Notes under the pieces: generated by a model
Seen by the model: the letters and a program-made list of their open reading frames with translations, nothing else
Databases searched by the model: none
Told to the model about the DNA's origin: nothing
In this document: piece by piece, positions 1 through 10,880 of the stretch
How positions within the stretch are numbered: the stretch's first letter is position 1
Layout of the letters: the number at the start of each line of letters is the position of its first letter
Assembly (NCBI GenBank): GCA_930367205.1
Contig: OV884015.1
Coordinates: 105,278,509 to 105,342,508, forward strand
DNA length: 64,000 nt
Source: Acanthosoma haemorrhoidale
Taxonomy: Eukaryota; Arthropoda; Insecta; Hemiptera; Acanthosomatidae
Direction: 5' to 3'
Translations under genes and position numbers: made by a program

Positions 1-397
1 TTCATAACGATTTTAACATAACTTACATTCTCGAACTCATCCCTTCCAAGTTCATAAAATTCCGTAGTAGCCTCTCCAACCACCCTAACCCCTAGCACAG
101 TCATCGCACTGCACCACTCATCCATATAATCCTCCTTGGAGACTGAAACGGCAACTGCCTCGTGACCAGCTATAAATGCGTGACAGTGGGAGTCCTGGCA
201 ATGACCAGTTTCTCCAATCATGTCCTGAGCGTGTGTGGCTCTCGCGCTCTTCGTCAGCCTCCACTGGCTCGTATCCGATGACTGACGGAGGAGCGTGGGG
301 GACTTGCTAATAATCCGCTTCCTCTTTCGCATGCTAGGGAGGTGACAAACATGTAGATTTGGGAGTCCTCTAGGCTGTTTGTAAATACTGTATGAAT
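1..397 (+). mobile_element. LINE fragment (family J1), duplicated copy
   Basis: 3' portion of a jockey-like non-LTR element, cut by the window edge. It matches the other J1 copies here and stops early, at ...CTGTATGAAT, without the usual 3' tail. The same truncated copy lies upstream of gene C (19125-19612), so both were carried by the A/C duplication. Confidence 0.75.
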
Positions 398-550
398 CAG
401 GTAATATTATTGTATCCTAAAGTAAAATAGTGCTTATATTTATATTCTATACAAGCTTCCTCTGTGGAACCACAAGTGGTTCATTATTGTTATTTTATTA
501 TTATTATTCTATGTTATGTTTTTATTAATTTATCATTGTTTGGTTGGCAG

Positions 551-781
551 ACTCTGTTGCTGGTCGCAGCTATCGTGGTGGCAGTTGCCGCTAAGGAATA
601 CCCGCCAGGAATCAGCCCCGCGCTCTGCCCCAACTACCCCTTCTGTGACAACGCTTTGATCGCCCTCCACTCCCCGGTCCCCTACACAGCTCCAGGATTC
701 CCCGCCAACGTCAATCCTGCAGGATGCCCAAACTACCCCTTCTGTCACACCGGCATACCAGCCGTCTATCCGGCTTACTAA
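551..781 (+). CDS. CPCFC: CPCFC cuticular protein, gene A (main exon only)
   Basis: Main exon of a secreted structural cuticle protein. The acceptor ...TTGGCAG ends at 550 and the exon opens in phase 0 with the hydrophobic core of a signal peptide (TLLLVAAIVVAVAA), followed by KEYPPGISPALC. The mature chain has two C-X5-C motifs, both CPNYPFC, each preceded by a YPPGISP or FPANVNP element. This two- or three-fold C-X5-C pattern defines the CPCFC family, which is known to be laid down in hard cuticle. The stop is TAA at 779-781 and a poly(A) signal AATAAA lies at 834-839. The first exon, by analogy with the other cluster members encoding about four residues ending KQ, must lie left of the window. 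The protein differs from gene C at only about three mature residues. Family call firm; the start codon is not visible. Confidence 0.9.
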   Translation, partial: TLLLVAAIVVAVAAKEYPPGISPALCPNYPFCDNALIALHSPVPYTAPGFPANVNPAGCPNYPFCHTGIPAVYPAY

Positions 782-833
782 CTAGAGACTCGTCGTCGAT
801 TAACGATTTAAATCAAATGCTCTTTTGTTAGTA

Positions 834-839
834 AATAAA
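834..839 (+). terminator. Poly(A) signal of CPCFC gene A
   Basis: AATAAA 52 bases after the stop codon, followed by a T-rich stretch. It fits the 3' end of gene A. Confidence 0.7.
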
Positions 840-1187
840 GTTGTTTTTTATTGTCTTTTTTAAACCTTTTTATTAACTTATGACTTTTCCTACACTTCAT
901 ATAATTCACATTGTGAAAATATTTCTTATGGCATTGAAACGTTTGTCTCTGTGGTATGGTGGCATATAGCCATACCTGAAGAGATATGAATAAAGAAAAT
1001 ACATAAGTCCGGAGAGATCACGCCCTAAAGAAACCATAGATAAAAACCAACAGTGTTGGAAACGCCGAAAAAATAAACTCGTTTTATGAACATTTTAGGT
1101 AACAGAATAATTACTGCGATAGTAGAGCTGTGATAACTAGTGGTTAGAATTGTTTCTAGGATACTAGCTGTCCACTACCGCATCGCT

Positions 1188-1385
1188 CATATCCGGTGAC
1201 GCGGCTGACGGAGGAGCGTGGGGGACTTCCCAGGACTCCGCTTCCTCTTTAGCACGAGAGGGAGGTGACAACCATGTGGACTTAGGGGGCCTCTGGACTG
1301 TTTGTAAATATTGTATGAATGAGAACATTAAACTCAATGACTTATTTCCTAATAAGACAGATTGTAATTTTAGCACAATAAAGAA
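1188..1385 (+). mobile_element. LINE J1 3'-end fragment
   Basis: About 200 bp matching the J1 3' end, from the segment reading GACGGAGGAGCGTGGGGGAC to the terminal AATAAAG. It is 5' truncated. Confidence 0.7.
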
Positions 1386-1580
1386 GTTTCAGAATTTTCA
1401 GAACTAATACGACTGTCCGGGTAATCCGACCCTTTTCTGACCTGTGTCCGACACTGTGTACTAAATATTCTCGGAACACCAGACGGCTGAAGTGGGGAGT
1501 TCATGATGAGAATATCTCCGAAAATTTTACAAAGATTGGCGAGGTCAAAAAAAGGAATTAGAATCATTTTCAAAGCTCAA

Positions 1581-1925
1581 TCAGCACGAAAGACGGGGAA
1601 AAACATCCGGAATCGTGTGCTCGTGACAAAGATACAATTTAAAGGCTCGTAAATCATCGATAGTTTTATAATGATAAGAACAAGTAGAAGGGGTTTGAGC
1701 AGAACTGTATACCAGCCTTGTGGCTTCATGGAAGTCACTGATGGTTCCTGTTGTTTTTAAGTAAGCGACCGCGTCTCTCCAAAACCTCCCTACTTCCCAC
1801 AATCTTATCCTTTTCTTATACATATATGTCTCAGCTTTAGGCCAAGACCCTCGATGGACTCTCACCACCGTCCCGATATCACCCACACCTCTCTTGAGGT
1901 CCTCCACATTCCTCATCCTATACAC
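1581..1925 (-). CDS. Unrecognised 114-aa open reading frame
   Basis: An uninterrupted frame from an ATG at 1925 to a TGA at 1581-1583. It is rich in Trp, Tyr and basic residues, with segments such as RRLWEVGRFW-like WEVGRFWRDAVAYL. No family was recognised and no conserved motif, signal peptide or membrane segment stands out. It lies between gene A and the promoter of gene B on the opposite strand. It could be an exon or part of a decayed transposon ORF. Length alone gives weak support in AT-rich DNA, but codon use looks less skewed than in neighbouring shadow frames. No splice sites could be assigned. Confidence 0.25.
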   Translation of the reverse strand: MYRMRNVEDLKRGVGDIGTVVRVHRGSWPKAETYMYKKRIRLWEVGRFWRDAVAYLKTTGTISDFHEATRLVYSSAQTPSTCSYHYKTIDDLRAFKLYLCHEHTIPDVFPRLSC

Positions 1926-2674
1926 ACATCCTTCAAATGGCCCCCCCCCCAGAGAAAGGCTCCCCTCAATCCAAATAAATTATTTTATTTTTCCCTTATT
2001 CTATTTTTATTGTTTGAGAGCTAAGAAAAAACAAAAAAAAATTGCCCCACTTGTGCCTAGACAATCCAGCCAGTACGTTCTAACTGATCTCTTAATATTT
2101 GTGTATACCAGTGTTTTGCTTGTACTTCATAATAAATGTTTTAAAAGACTCTCCTCTACAAATATTATTTAACTGATGGTTGTTTCATCTCAGAGCCTGA
2201 AGTTAAATGTTTTGTATTAACAGTCAACTATGATAGGTAGGACATTTAAAAAAATTGAATTATTTTTTGCTTTAACTTTAAAGTATGTACCTACAACCAG
2301 CCAAATGATTCTATAGTTCTGATTAAGATTGTGGAGCACCAGTGATTATTAGTCAATGATTTATCATTGGTTCTGTAAATCAGTGCTTCATATGTCTTAA
2401 TGTTATGTCCTCAGGTTTATAATGACATTTCATCAAAATATCTATGTAAGAACCACACTGAAAGGAAGGTTGAAGAAAATAACACATTTTCTTCGGTTAC
2501 TTGGAGGAGTCGTTTTAATCGACATCATAAATGATACGAATCACTTTATAATGACTAAAAATAAAAACGAAGAAACATTTATGAATTACCAGTTTCCAAT
2601 TCGATTTATAAAGAGCCTTAGATCATGGTTGTGATGACAAGGCCACGTCAAACATGGCAGGGGATACTAACTTC

Positions 2675-2682
2675 TATAAATA
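2675..2682 (+). promoter_or_regulatory. TATA box of CPCFC gene B
   Basis: TATAAATA about 70 bp upstream of the first ATG of gene B. An initiator-like GCCAGTG follows about 27 bp downstream, giving a predicted start near 2704-2706. Confidence 0.7.
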
Positions 2683-2746
2683 GCAAAGCGCCTCAAAAGG
2701 AGCCAGTGTCGGCAGATAGCCCCTGGACTCTACAGCTTACTGGTAC

Positions 2747-2764
2747 ATGGCCATGCTCAAGCAG
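2747..2764 (+). CDS. CPCFC: CPCFC gene B, exon 1 (MAMLKQ)
   Basis: Very short coding exon: ATG GCC ATG CTC AAG CAG, then the donor GTAATA at 2765. It ends in phase 0. It lies about 70 bp below a TATA box, and matches the exon 1 design of genes C (MFKQ) and D (MIKQ). The only compatible main exon before the next promoter is 9821-10024. Translation could start at the first or the second ATG (giving MLKQ, closest to the paralogues). Confidence 0.8.
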
Positions 2765-2980
2765 GTAATATCTATGTAATCATGTAATGTAATGTAATAT
2801 CATAACTAATGGTAATCGGAGAGTGCACTGTTGATTATTTAACGAGACTCATGATAGCCCGAACGACTCGCAGTAGACAAAGCTAGCAAAGAAATAGAAA
2901 ATTGTAACTGACAATTCGAAATTATTAAAAAACCCAAGTCGAACGGCTGAGAATACGATTTTGTCTTATAATAGTCCAAT

Positions 2981-3390
2981 AAAGTCTAAACATATAACAT
3001 AATAGGTTGGCAAGAAAGTCTAAACGTATAACATAATAGGTTGGCAAGAAAGTCTAATCATATAACATAATAGGTTGGCAATAAAGTCTAAACATATAAC
3101 ATAATAGGTTGGCAAGAAAGTCTAAACATATAACATAATAGGTTGGCAATACAGTTTAAACATATAACATAATAGGTTGGCAATAAAGTCTAAACATATA
3201 ACATAATAGGTTGGCAAGAAAGTCTAAACATATAACATAATAGGTTGGCAGTACAGTTTAAACATATAACATAATAGGTTGGCAATAAAGTCTAAACATA
3301 TAACATAATAGGTTGGCAAGAAAGTCTAAACATATAACATAATAGGTTGGCAATACAGTTTAAACATATAACATAATAGGTTGGCAATAA
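2981..3390 (+). repeat. 34-bp minisatellite built from a mariner terminus
   Basis: Eleven exact-length 34-bp units (3001-3374) plus a twelfth partial unit that runs straight into a mariner element. Each unit contains the terminal motif AATAGGTTGGCAAGAAAGT or a variant, followed by flank CTAAACATATAACAT. Three unit variants (AATAAAGTCT, AAGAAAGTCT, AATACAGTTT) recur in the same order, giving a 102-bp higher-order repeat for units 3-11. It lies in intron 1 of CPCFC gene B. Confidence 0.95.
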
Positions 3391-4260
3391 AGTAATTTCG
3401 GTTTTTTAGTGTGAAATAAAACTCAAAAACTGAACTTTAATCAGTCAAATATCTTCAATTCTGTTCGATGACCTTTTTGCTAACTTCAGGATCCTGCGCT
3501 CATAGAGCTTCTGGTCCTTATCAGCAAAAAACTCCAACCCCAAAATCCAAAAACCAAGTGCGATGTGAGGTCATCGTTATTACTTAAATTTTTATCATTT
3601 AAGAAGTTTTGTAAACTTCAAAATAAATGATAATCCGATGGTGCAAGCCTGAGGCTCTTTGGGGGATGCAACATCACTTCCTAACCAAGCTCCGATGGTT
3701 TCGTACGTGTTGCTAAAGATGTGTGAGGCCTCGCATTGTCGTGGCGGAAACCAAATATCGAGCTTCTTAAAAAGTCCAAGATGTATTATATGATATATTT
3801 TACTGTTTTGCAATCTCTCCTACAGTTATATGACGATTCGATTCAATTATAGCTTTCATTTTGTCATCATCAACTTCAGAAGGTCGACCAGAACGTTGGT
3901 CATGATTTAGTGAATAATCTCTAGAACGAATTTTTCTAAACCAATTCTGACACGTGCGTTCTGCTAAACAATCAACAGCATAAACTTCACAAATCTCTTT
4001 GTAAGCCTCAGCCGCTTTCTTGTCTTAATGAAAATAAAAAAGTAAAATGTGTCGAAACTGCTTATTTTTGCACTCTATGTTAAAACTGGCCGTAAACTGA
4101 CATTTGTAAGCACAATTACACGGAATTTCTTTCTATAGCAACCTAAAGGTATCGACTACTAAATATCAAAACAACAAAAGTCTGACATTGACAAATGAAT
4201 AACAAAACAAACATAACGCTATCTACTGGTGCAAACCGAAATCACTTTCTTGCCAGCCCA
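3378..4260 (-). mobile_element. Decayed, internally deleted mariner
   Basis: Terminal inverted repeats are visible: left AGGTTGGCAATAAAGTAATT, right (reverse strand) GGGCTGGCAAGAAAGTGATT. Reading the minus strand from about 4030 gives the mariner helix-turn-helix region with KKAAEAYKEICEVYAV, TCQNWFRKIRS and RSGRPSEVDD. Nearer 3600-3810 a remnant of the C-terminal half survives (NTYETIGAWLG). The catalytic core is largely missing and frames are broken. Total about 880 bp against about 1.3 kb for an intact mariner. Confidence 0.85.
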
Positions 4261-4690
4261 TTATATTATCAATTAGAACTTTTAGCTCTTTAATTTGATA
4301 AATTACTTTAAAATATCTTATAGTTTTTACTAGCAATTAATAATTTACAAAACTAGTAGTAATTAATGCGATATAGACAACTTATAAAACTACTCTAAAC
4401 TAACATTACCCACCCATCGGTTCCTCCAAGAATCCCATTTCTCACCTCACTAATTAATAAGGGCAAACTTCTACCTTTTGTTATAATTAGTATCATTCTT
4501 CACCTGACAACTACCTTCGTACACTTCCTTCTATCACGTCTACCGCTGAGTAAGCATATTGTCACCAAGATAAATTAGCCAATAAAAACATGACAATAAG
4601 CAATAAATTATATCGTTATTATAAACAGTAAGTTATTAATTGACCGACGACACGTAATCATATTTCATAAATTTATTCTGAATCAACAAG
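4261..4690. other. Intron of gene B, no feature seen
   Basis: AT-rich sequence between a mariner and a LINE fragment. No exon, RNA or recognisable repeat was found. Confidence 0.5.
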
Positions 4691-5465
4691 TTTATTATGA
4701 TAAAATTACAATCTGCCTCATTGGGCAATAAGTAATTGTGATAAATTATAAACTAATTCATACCATATTTACGATTTTCATTCACTCGCTCATTCATACA
4801 GTATTTACAAACAGCCCAGAGACCTCCCAAGTCCAAATGGTTGTCACCTCCCTCGCGTGCGAAGGAGGAAGCGGAGCCTTGGAAAGTCCCCCACGCTACT
4901 CCGTCAGCGCGTCACCGGATACGAGGCAGTGGAGGCTGACGAAGAGCGCGAGAGCCACATACGCTCAGGAAATGATTGGAGAAACTGGCCATTGCCAAGA
5001 CTCCTACTGTTATGCATGCATAGCAGGTCACGAGGTCACTGCCGTTTTAGTCTCCGAGGAGTATTATAGGGATGAGATGTGCAGTGTAATGACTGGCTAG
5101 GGGATTAGGGTGGTTGGATAGGTTACTATGGAATTTCATGAACTTGGAAGGGATGAGTTCGAGAATGTAAGGTATATTAAGATCGTTATGAAGGGTTTTG
5201 TTGCTGACGTAATAAGGGGCATTTACTATTGTTCTTAGGACTTTTAATTGAAAGGATTGAATAAACTTGATGTTCGACATTTTAGCTGTCCCCCATAGCT
5301 CTATTCCTTATATCCAGATTGGCTTAGGTATAACTTTGTAGATTAGTAATTTATTTTCTATTGAGAGATGGAATCTCTTTTGAAGTAGTCTGTACAGTTG
5401 TCCAAAGCGTCTGTCGTATGTGGGTTCCAGGTCAGCCGATAGTCGAGATGGAATCCTAAGTACCA
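4690..5465 (-). mobile_element. LINE J1 fragment with reverse transcriptase C-terminus
   Basis: A 5'-truncated jockey-like non-LTR element. The minus strand encodes pieces such as NIKFIQSFQLKVLRTIVNAP and YYVSNKTLHNDLNIPYILEL, the conserved C-terminal tail of jockey-clade reverse transcriptases. The non-coding 3' end follows, toward 4690. Frames are broken. Confidence 0.8.
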
Positions 5466-6880
5466 TACCATAATTTTATAAATATTTTTCATATCAAACA
5501 TCCACAATGAGCATTTCTCCGAGTTATTGTGGACTGTACATTTAAAATTAAAAAAACAAATGTGGATTATTTACTTGTTCCAATGTTTGCATTTGACGAC
5601 AATTTTATATCAGCTGACATGAATAAATAAGACGAGGAACACTTGAGTCCAGCTTTTAACTTAAAAACTTTCATTAGACCAGTAGATAAGTTTAGTAATA
5701 AAAACAAAAATACGAATTGTCATTCCTTATACAATATATCATACGAATTAATTTATACACGGACCTCAAAATAAATCGATCGTTTATAAAATGCTTTTCA
5801 GACCTCGAGTAACATTAACATTAACGTTAACATCTAACAATAATCAAAAACTTCTAACGTAGAAAAAGAAAGAAAGCACACTCAAAAATAGTACGACTAA
5901 ATAATTTAGCTAAAAGTTTTGTGCATAATGTATCAACCAGAAAGAAGATATGTGAAGACATTCATTAACATAGTAAGAATCACTAGGCATTAGTGTCTTA
6001 ATTGTAGATTTTTACCTGTTTTGGTTTTCCTACAAAATAAATGAATACATATTTTAAATTTAACTACATCTACCTGACAGTCCATGTAATATAAAATATA
6101 GACTGCCCTCAAAATCCTTCGCGTTTACTACAATAGACATTAGAACATGAAGCTTTCACGAACAACTGGACGGAAACCTAAACCCATTGATAAACACAAC
6201 ATCGGATAAGATAGTTTCTTAAATTAATAACTAACTACACACAGTTGTGAATAAGCGAATAAAAATGATTTTTGAGTGGACAGTAGTAACAAAGCTCCTT
6301 ACGCCTACTTTTTCAAAGGTAGAGCCTCATCGTGCTTAACTCACCGAAGAAGTAATCAATCCTAGAGTCAGAGATACAATCACGATTTCAATCAAATCAT
6401 TTATCTAGAGGTTAGCCGTTATTACTGAAATTATTGCCCGATCGCGGTATAACTACCCAATAGCACGAAACCTGTGAAGTATTGGAGTTGCATTGAGTCA
6501 TCAAATATAAAAATAAATATTGATTTATCACACAGTTAAAACATTTCTTAGAGTTTAATAACAGTAAAAGGTTAGAGGAAATTTAACTTAGTCAAAAACA
6601 GAATCAATTTTCGTATAAATCTTACTATTATAAGCCAACGAGGAGAATTCATATTGGGAAGATATTTACTCGTACAGTTTAGCTCAGTTGTTTGAGCACC
6701 TGGAAATATGACGTGTTTGTCTTTTCTGTTCTTTGTTTTTATAATTGATTTTTTAGAAAATATTCAAAGTAAGTCCAATCTAAAATATCTCAAAAATAAA
6801 GATTTATGTTTTTACTAGTGTTTCCGTCTATTCCTAAATTATTGATTCTACTGTACAAGCTAGAAACAAGAATTTTACAC
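5466..6880. other. Intron of gene B, no gene seen
   Basis: AT-rich intronic DNA with no recognisable coding exon or named element. Confidence 0.5.
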
Positions 6881-6883
6881 AAT

Positions 6884-7751
6884 GGGTGTCCCAGAATTAA
6901 CGCAAGATTTGATTTAAATAGAAAACAAAGTTTTTAGTATTTTTGTTGTTATTTTTTTATTGAATTATAAAGTAAATAGGATAGGGTTATTTATGGAATA
7001 ACACATCGGGCAAATGACTTCCATGACTTTGCTGGCTCATACGCACTCTTTTGTCGAAATTTTCCATGACCATTTGTCATAAATGTGGTTGAATTTCGTT
7101 GACGCAGCGTTAAATTTCCTCTTTTAATACACGGGTGGATGTTGGCTTGTTGACATACACCTTTGACTTCAAATAACCCCGTCAAAAGAAATAAAGGTGT
7201 TAAATCACACGATCTAGGCGGCCAATTCTGATCACCGAAACGAGAGAGTACACGACCTGGAAATGTCTCATGCAGTATTTGAATTGTTTCATGGGCTGTA
7301 TGGCATGTGGCACCATCTTGTTGAAACCACATATTGGCCACATCAATATCATCCAATTTCGGCACAAAGAACTGTGTTATGGATTTTCAACAACACTCTC
7401 ACGCACTGCTTCGATATTGACATTTAAACGGCTTGTTTTTGGACGACCAGTGTGTTTAGTGTCTCCAACTGATCCAGTCTCCCTAAATTTTTCAATTAAT
7501 CTCTTCACAGTTGATGAAGTTAAAACACTATTCCGGCGATATTTTGTATGAAATTTTCGAACTGAGGCCGCCAAAATTTCATTATTCTTGAGATAATGTT
7601 CAACAATAAAGACACGTTGTTCTATCTTGTAACGCTCAATTTTTACTAACCCTAAACTGTCAGCTGTCAAATTGTTTTTTTTTAAGGTTTGCCAGCACTT
7701 TACTGCACAAATGGCGGCAAATTCAAATCTTGAGTTAATTCTGGGACACCC
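6884..7751 (-). mobile_element. Internally deleted mariner/Tc1-superfamily element
   Basis: Bounded by inverted repeats GGGTGTCCCAGAATTAACGC (left) and GGGTGTCCCAGAATTAACTC (right, reverse strand). The N-terminal transposase part is in 7377-7670 (minus), with a helix-turn-helix ending GSVGDTKHTGRPKTSRLN. The C-terminal part is in 6991-7365, with WFQQDGATCHTA and NWPPRSCDLTPL. These hold the second and third catalytic Asp with 36 residues between them, closer to the DD37D type than DD34D. The segment with the first Asp is deleted and the two halves are out of frame, so the copy is dead. Confidence 0.85.
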
Positions 7752-8600
7752 TTTTGATATCGATATAGATAAATTAAGCTATCACTATGAGATGCGAGTG
7801 TCATTAATTAATTAAAAAGTTGTTTTAAAAAGATGTTTGTTTTTTTTAATGGGGTGGCAAATCATTGATCTCCATTAACAATACGCACTTTTTGTTTATA
7901 CAATTACAATTACCAAAATTTATCTATTAATTAAAACTGTCAATAATATAGGTATTCATAGTATTATTCAACACATACAGTGATATATATATTTATTATG
8001 ATCTTGACATACATGGTGGTTTCAGCTAATGCTCATTTGAAGCTAAAAATAGCTACATGTAAAATAGCAAACGGTCATTAAAGAAGAATTGTTTTAAATT
8101 CAATGGAGCAATACTATCAATAAAAATACTTCAATAAAATTTAACTTTTCACAACCGGATCTCAAGTGTATTTTATTTAATGTGTGAAGGTCAAAAACAT
8201 GAGTTGCTGGCATAAAGCTAGCGAGAGCTATATTAATGGGATTTTAAACGACTTTTCATTGTCAAAATTGTGATCCTCTAACGCAATAGTATTACACAAA
8301 ATTGAACAGAACAGAACATGAAGGCCTTCCATTTTAGTCTCCGTTGGTTCGAATAGGGGACTTACAACGACCATAACAGGCAAATAATGATGGGATAAAG
8401 GTTATATTGGTTTGAATAAGTCAATCAAGCCATAACTTATATAAATATTCTGTGATTTCCTTTCTAGAAAAAAAAAAAACAAAAAAAGAAGATTTGCAAT
8501 CTTCTAGTTACATTTGATTATCTAAAATGTAACATGTTTTCTAGCTAAAAATGATTAAGAGTTTTCTTTACATTGCTAAACAAAATTATGAGACTGCAAC
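7752..8600. other. Intron of gene B, no gene seen
   Basis: AT-rich, with short homopolymers and no exon or element assigned. Confidence 0.45.
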
Positions 8601-8609
8601 AATTCTGGA

Positions 8610-9092
8610 ATTGTTTTTTCAACAATTACAGAATGGGATCATGAAAAAAGTGGTCAGACATACCTCTCTCGAGAGGTTAAAGAATGCTGGCCTGTACCCA
8701 TTGCTTGGTGTGCCGTCGGTGGGTGGGTTCATCCGCCGGAAACACATCAAGTTTTTTGACTCGTTGCAGCACCTGACAAACCCAGTGTTTAACACTATGA
8801 CCCGCATCGATGGCAACAGACTGTCGGGGAAAAATTAGGTTAAGTTAGTTTTTAAGTTTGATCAAAAAGGTGAGCCCCATTACTTTTAATAAAGTCAGTT
8901 CATTAATGTATAATGTACATCATTATACTTTTGTACAATGCAGATCACTAATTTGTACACTAGAATTTGTATAAAATGTAGCCAAGCAATACAGGAAACA
9001 TAATGAAGTAATTGCCAATAGATTCGTCTGTAGAATCTATATTTTGTATATATATAAATTTGTAACAAAGGATATGAAAAAAAAAAAAAGAG
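8610..9092 (+). mobile_element. LINE J2 3' fragment
   Basis: Encodes the end of a LINE reverse transcriptase ORF (GIMKKVVRHTSLERLKNAGL, YPLLGVPSVGG). A non-coding 3' end and an A-rich tail near 9078-9090 follow. It matches copies at 16850-17227 and 23160-23980. Confidence 0.75.
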
Positions 9093-9800
9093 TCTGCATC
9101 ATGGCAGGTGATAGACAGAAATTCCTTACTCAATTCAATTTAGTAATTTAAACGTCACCGTGTCATCGCAATTGAATATGGGAAACATGTTGCTACTAGT
9201 TATATCAATTCTATTATCTTATTGAGTAGCACATTAGCTCTGTATTATGTATAACATATTGTCTATTATATAGACGATTTTTCGCATGGAATAGTTTTAT
9301 ATAAACTGGTTATACATTATGAAGATACAAAATGTCTCGAGCCAGGCACTCTTAGAAAAACAATTTTAGTCAATGACTATTTAATAATATACTCATTAAA
9401 TGTATATTATTGACAAATAAAATTATGATGATTTGTTAATTACTGAATTACAAGCAGGACATCATATCTACAAGAACTATTTTGTTTCTGTTGTTAGGTT
9501 GTTTCTATAATTTATAACATTGTTTGTACTTACTGGCCATGTATTATATTTGCGTTTTTGCGTTCATTTGCTCCAATGTGCCATGTCAAGCTAAAATTTG
9601 CTTGAAAAACGGCGAAAACCGTTCATTTGTTAATCAAAAACGATAACGGTATGCCTTATATATTTGTTATTTGTATAGTATTAACATTCATATTTATTTG
9701 TTTTAAGGCTGTGGCTGTGTACGATACTTAATTATTGTCTAAAATGTCCCTCTGCCCACTTCTTCCTTTCTCTTCCTAGGCTAAGAACTAACAGCATACT
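9093..9800. other. Intron 1 of gene B, no further feature
   Basis: AT-rich intronic DNA. A pyrimidine tract and CTGTTCGCAG acceptor close it at 9820. Confidence 0.5.
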
Positions 9801-9820
9801 AATATCAGTTCTGTTCGCAG

Positions 9821-10024
9821 ATGGAGCTGGCAGTGTTGGCGGTGATGGTAGCCGCTTCTTGTGCCCAGTACCCACCAGGAATCAGCCCTTCGCAGTGCCC
9901 CAATTACCCATTCTGCGGTACCAATTATGCTGGTGCTCGCATAGTGGATACCATACCCTTCACTGTACCCGGCTTTCCGGCCAACCTCAACCCAGAGACA
10001 TGTCCGGACTATCCATACTGCTAA
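9821..10024 (+). CDS. CPCFC: CPCFC cuticular protein, gene B main exon
   Basis: The acceptor ...CTGTTCGCAG ends at 9820 and the exon is entered in phase 0. Joined to exon 1 at 2747-2764 it gives a 73-aa secreted cuticle protein. Residues 1-21 or so form the signal peptide (MAMLKQMELAVLAVMVAASCA), with cleavage expected before QYPPGISP. The mature chain has two C-X5-C motifs, CPNYPFC and a C-terminal CPDYPYC that ends the protein, each preceded by a P-G/N-P element. It is the shortest family member here. The exon also starts with its own ATG, so an unspliced start at 9821 is formally possible, but the KQ-ending exon 1 matches the paralogues. An AATAAA at 10077-10082 follows. No disabling mutation is seen. 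Confidence 0.92.
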   Translation: MELAVLAVMVAASCAQYPPGISPSQCPNYPFCGTNYAGARIVDTIPFTVPGFPANLNPETCPDYPYC

Positions 10025-10076
10025 CGACCACCGTGTCAATGAGATTGTAGTTAATTTAAAAGTATTCATAAGTGGG

Positions 10077-10082
10077 AATAAA
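10077..10082 (+). terminator. Poly(A) signal of CPCFC gene B
   Basis: AATAAA about 53 bases past the stop codon of gene B. Confidence 0.7.
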
Positions 10083-10121
10083 GTATTTTAAAGGAATAGA
10101 TCACTTTGTTTCATTACTATA

Positions 10122-10878
10122 CAGAACGCCCCACATAAAAAGTGGTGGACATAAAAAAAAAAAAGAATATTCACTACCTAATAGAATTATTTCGCTTTTT
10201 AATTAATATTTTACGCATTCAGTGTTAAGGGGCTATGAATATCAAGGAAAACTATATAGCTATATATATATATATATAAATTATATAGAAATTTCTACTT
10301 TAATATTTTGTGTAACTGATATCTAAAAATTTACCTAAAGGTTTTTTATTTTAATTTAAAATAAATTCAGGTCGGTCGCGAGTGACAGAGTCGAGAGATG
10401 GCCGACTTATGACCGACTGCAGACGCTTCGAAATTTGGTTTTCAATTTTCAACTGCTATTGAGAATTCTCAACTTCTTAATACTACTCGGGAAGTAGCAA
10501 TGTGTGCAGAAACTGTGAGAAAAAGACTTGCTGGTGTGAAGTTAAACCCTCAGAGACCAGCATCAGGGCCATTCCATTGTTCACCAGGGAACATCGTAGA
10601 GCTCTGTGTTCGCCATTGAAGAAATCACACCAAACTCTCCCAGTGACATTACATTAAGCGTAACAGTTTTATGTGTTACTAGAGATCAGTTACTCTAGAA
10701 ATCAAAATAGAAATTTCTGTAATATTAAAAAATATTTATTGGGGCTTTTCTTCATATTTATAGCCCTTTATCACTGAAAACGATTAATATTTATTAAAAA
10801 ACAATTGAAAGCCTAAAAAATAATTCTATTAGGAAGCAAATATTTGAATTTTCCTAAGTGAGCCACTTTAGGGCAGTG
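10122..10878 (+). mobile_element. Tc1-like element with long terminal inverted repeats
   Basis: Flanked by TA on both sides (10120-10121 and 10879-10880). Imperfect inverted repeats of roughly 130 bp carry a shared CCTAATAGAATTATT core and, further in, GGGCTATGAATAT versus GGGCTATAAATAT. Between them, around 10490-10615 (+), a short frame reads ETVRKRLAGVKLNPQRPASG, resembling the second helix-turn-helix of Tc1 transposases. The catalytic domain is absent, so it is a deletion derivative. Confidence 0.8.
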
Positions 10879-10880
10879 TA

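Noticed and set aside
2981..3390. CRISPR-like regular array
   Set aside because: Units are contiguous with no unique spacers, and the host is a eukaryote; it is a minisatellite.
9821..9823. ATG at the start of the gene B main exon as the true start
   Set aside because: It directly follows a good acceptor, and the upstream MAMLKQ exon matches the sister genes.
9788..10069. 93-aa minus-strand frame opposite gene B
   Set aside because: Antisense shadow of the CPCFC exon with no motif of its own.
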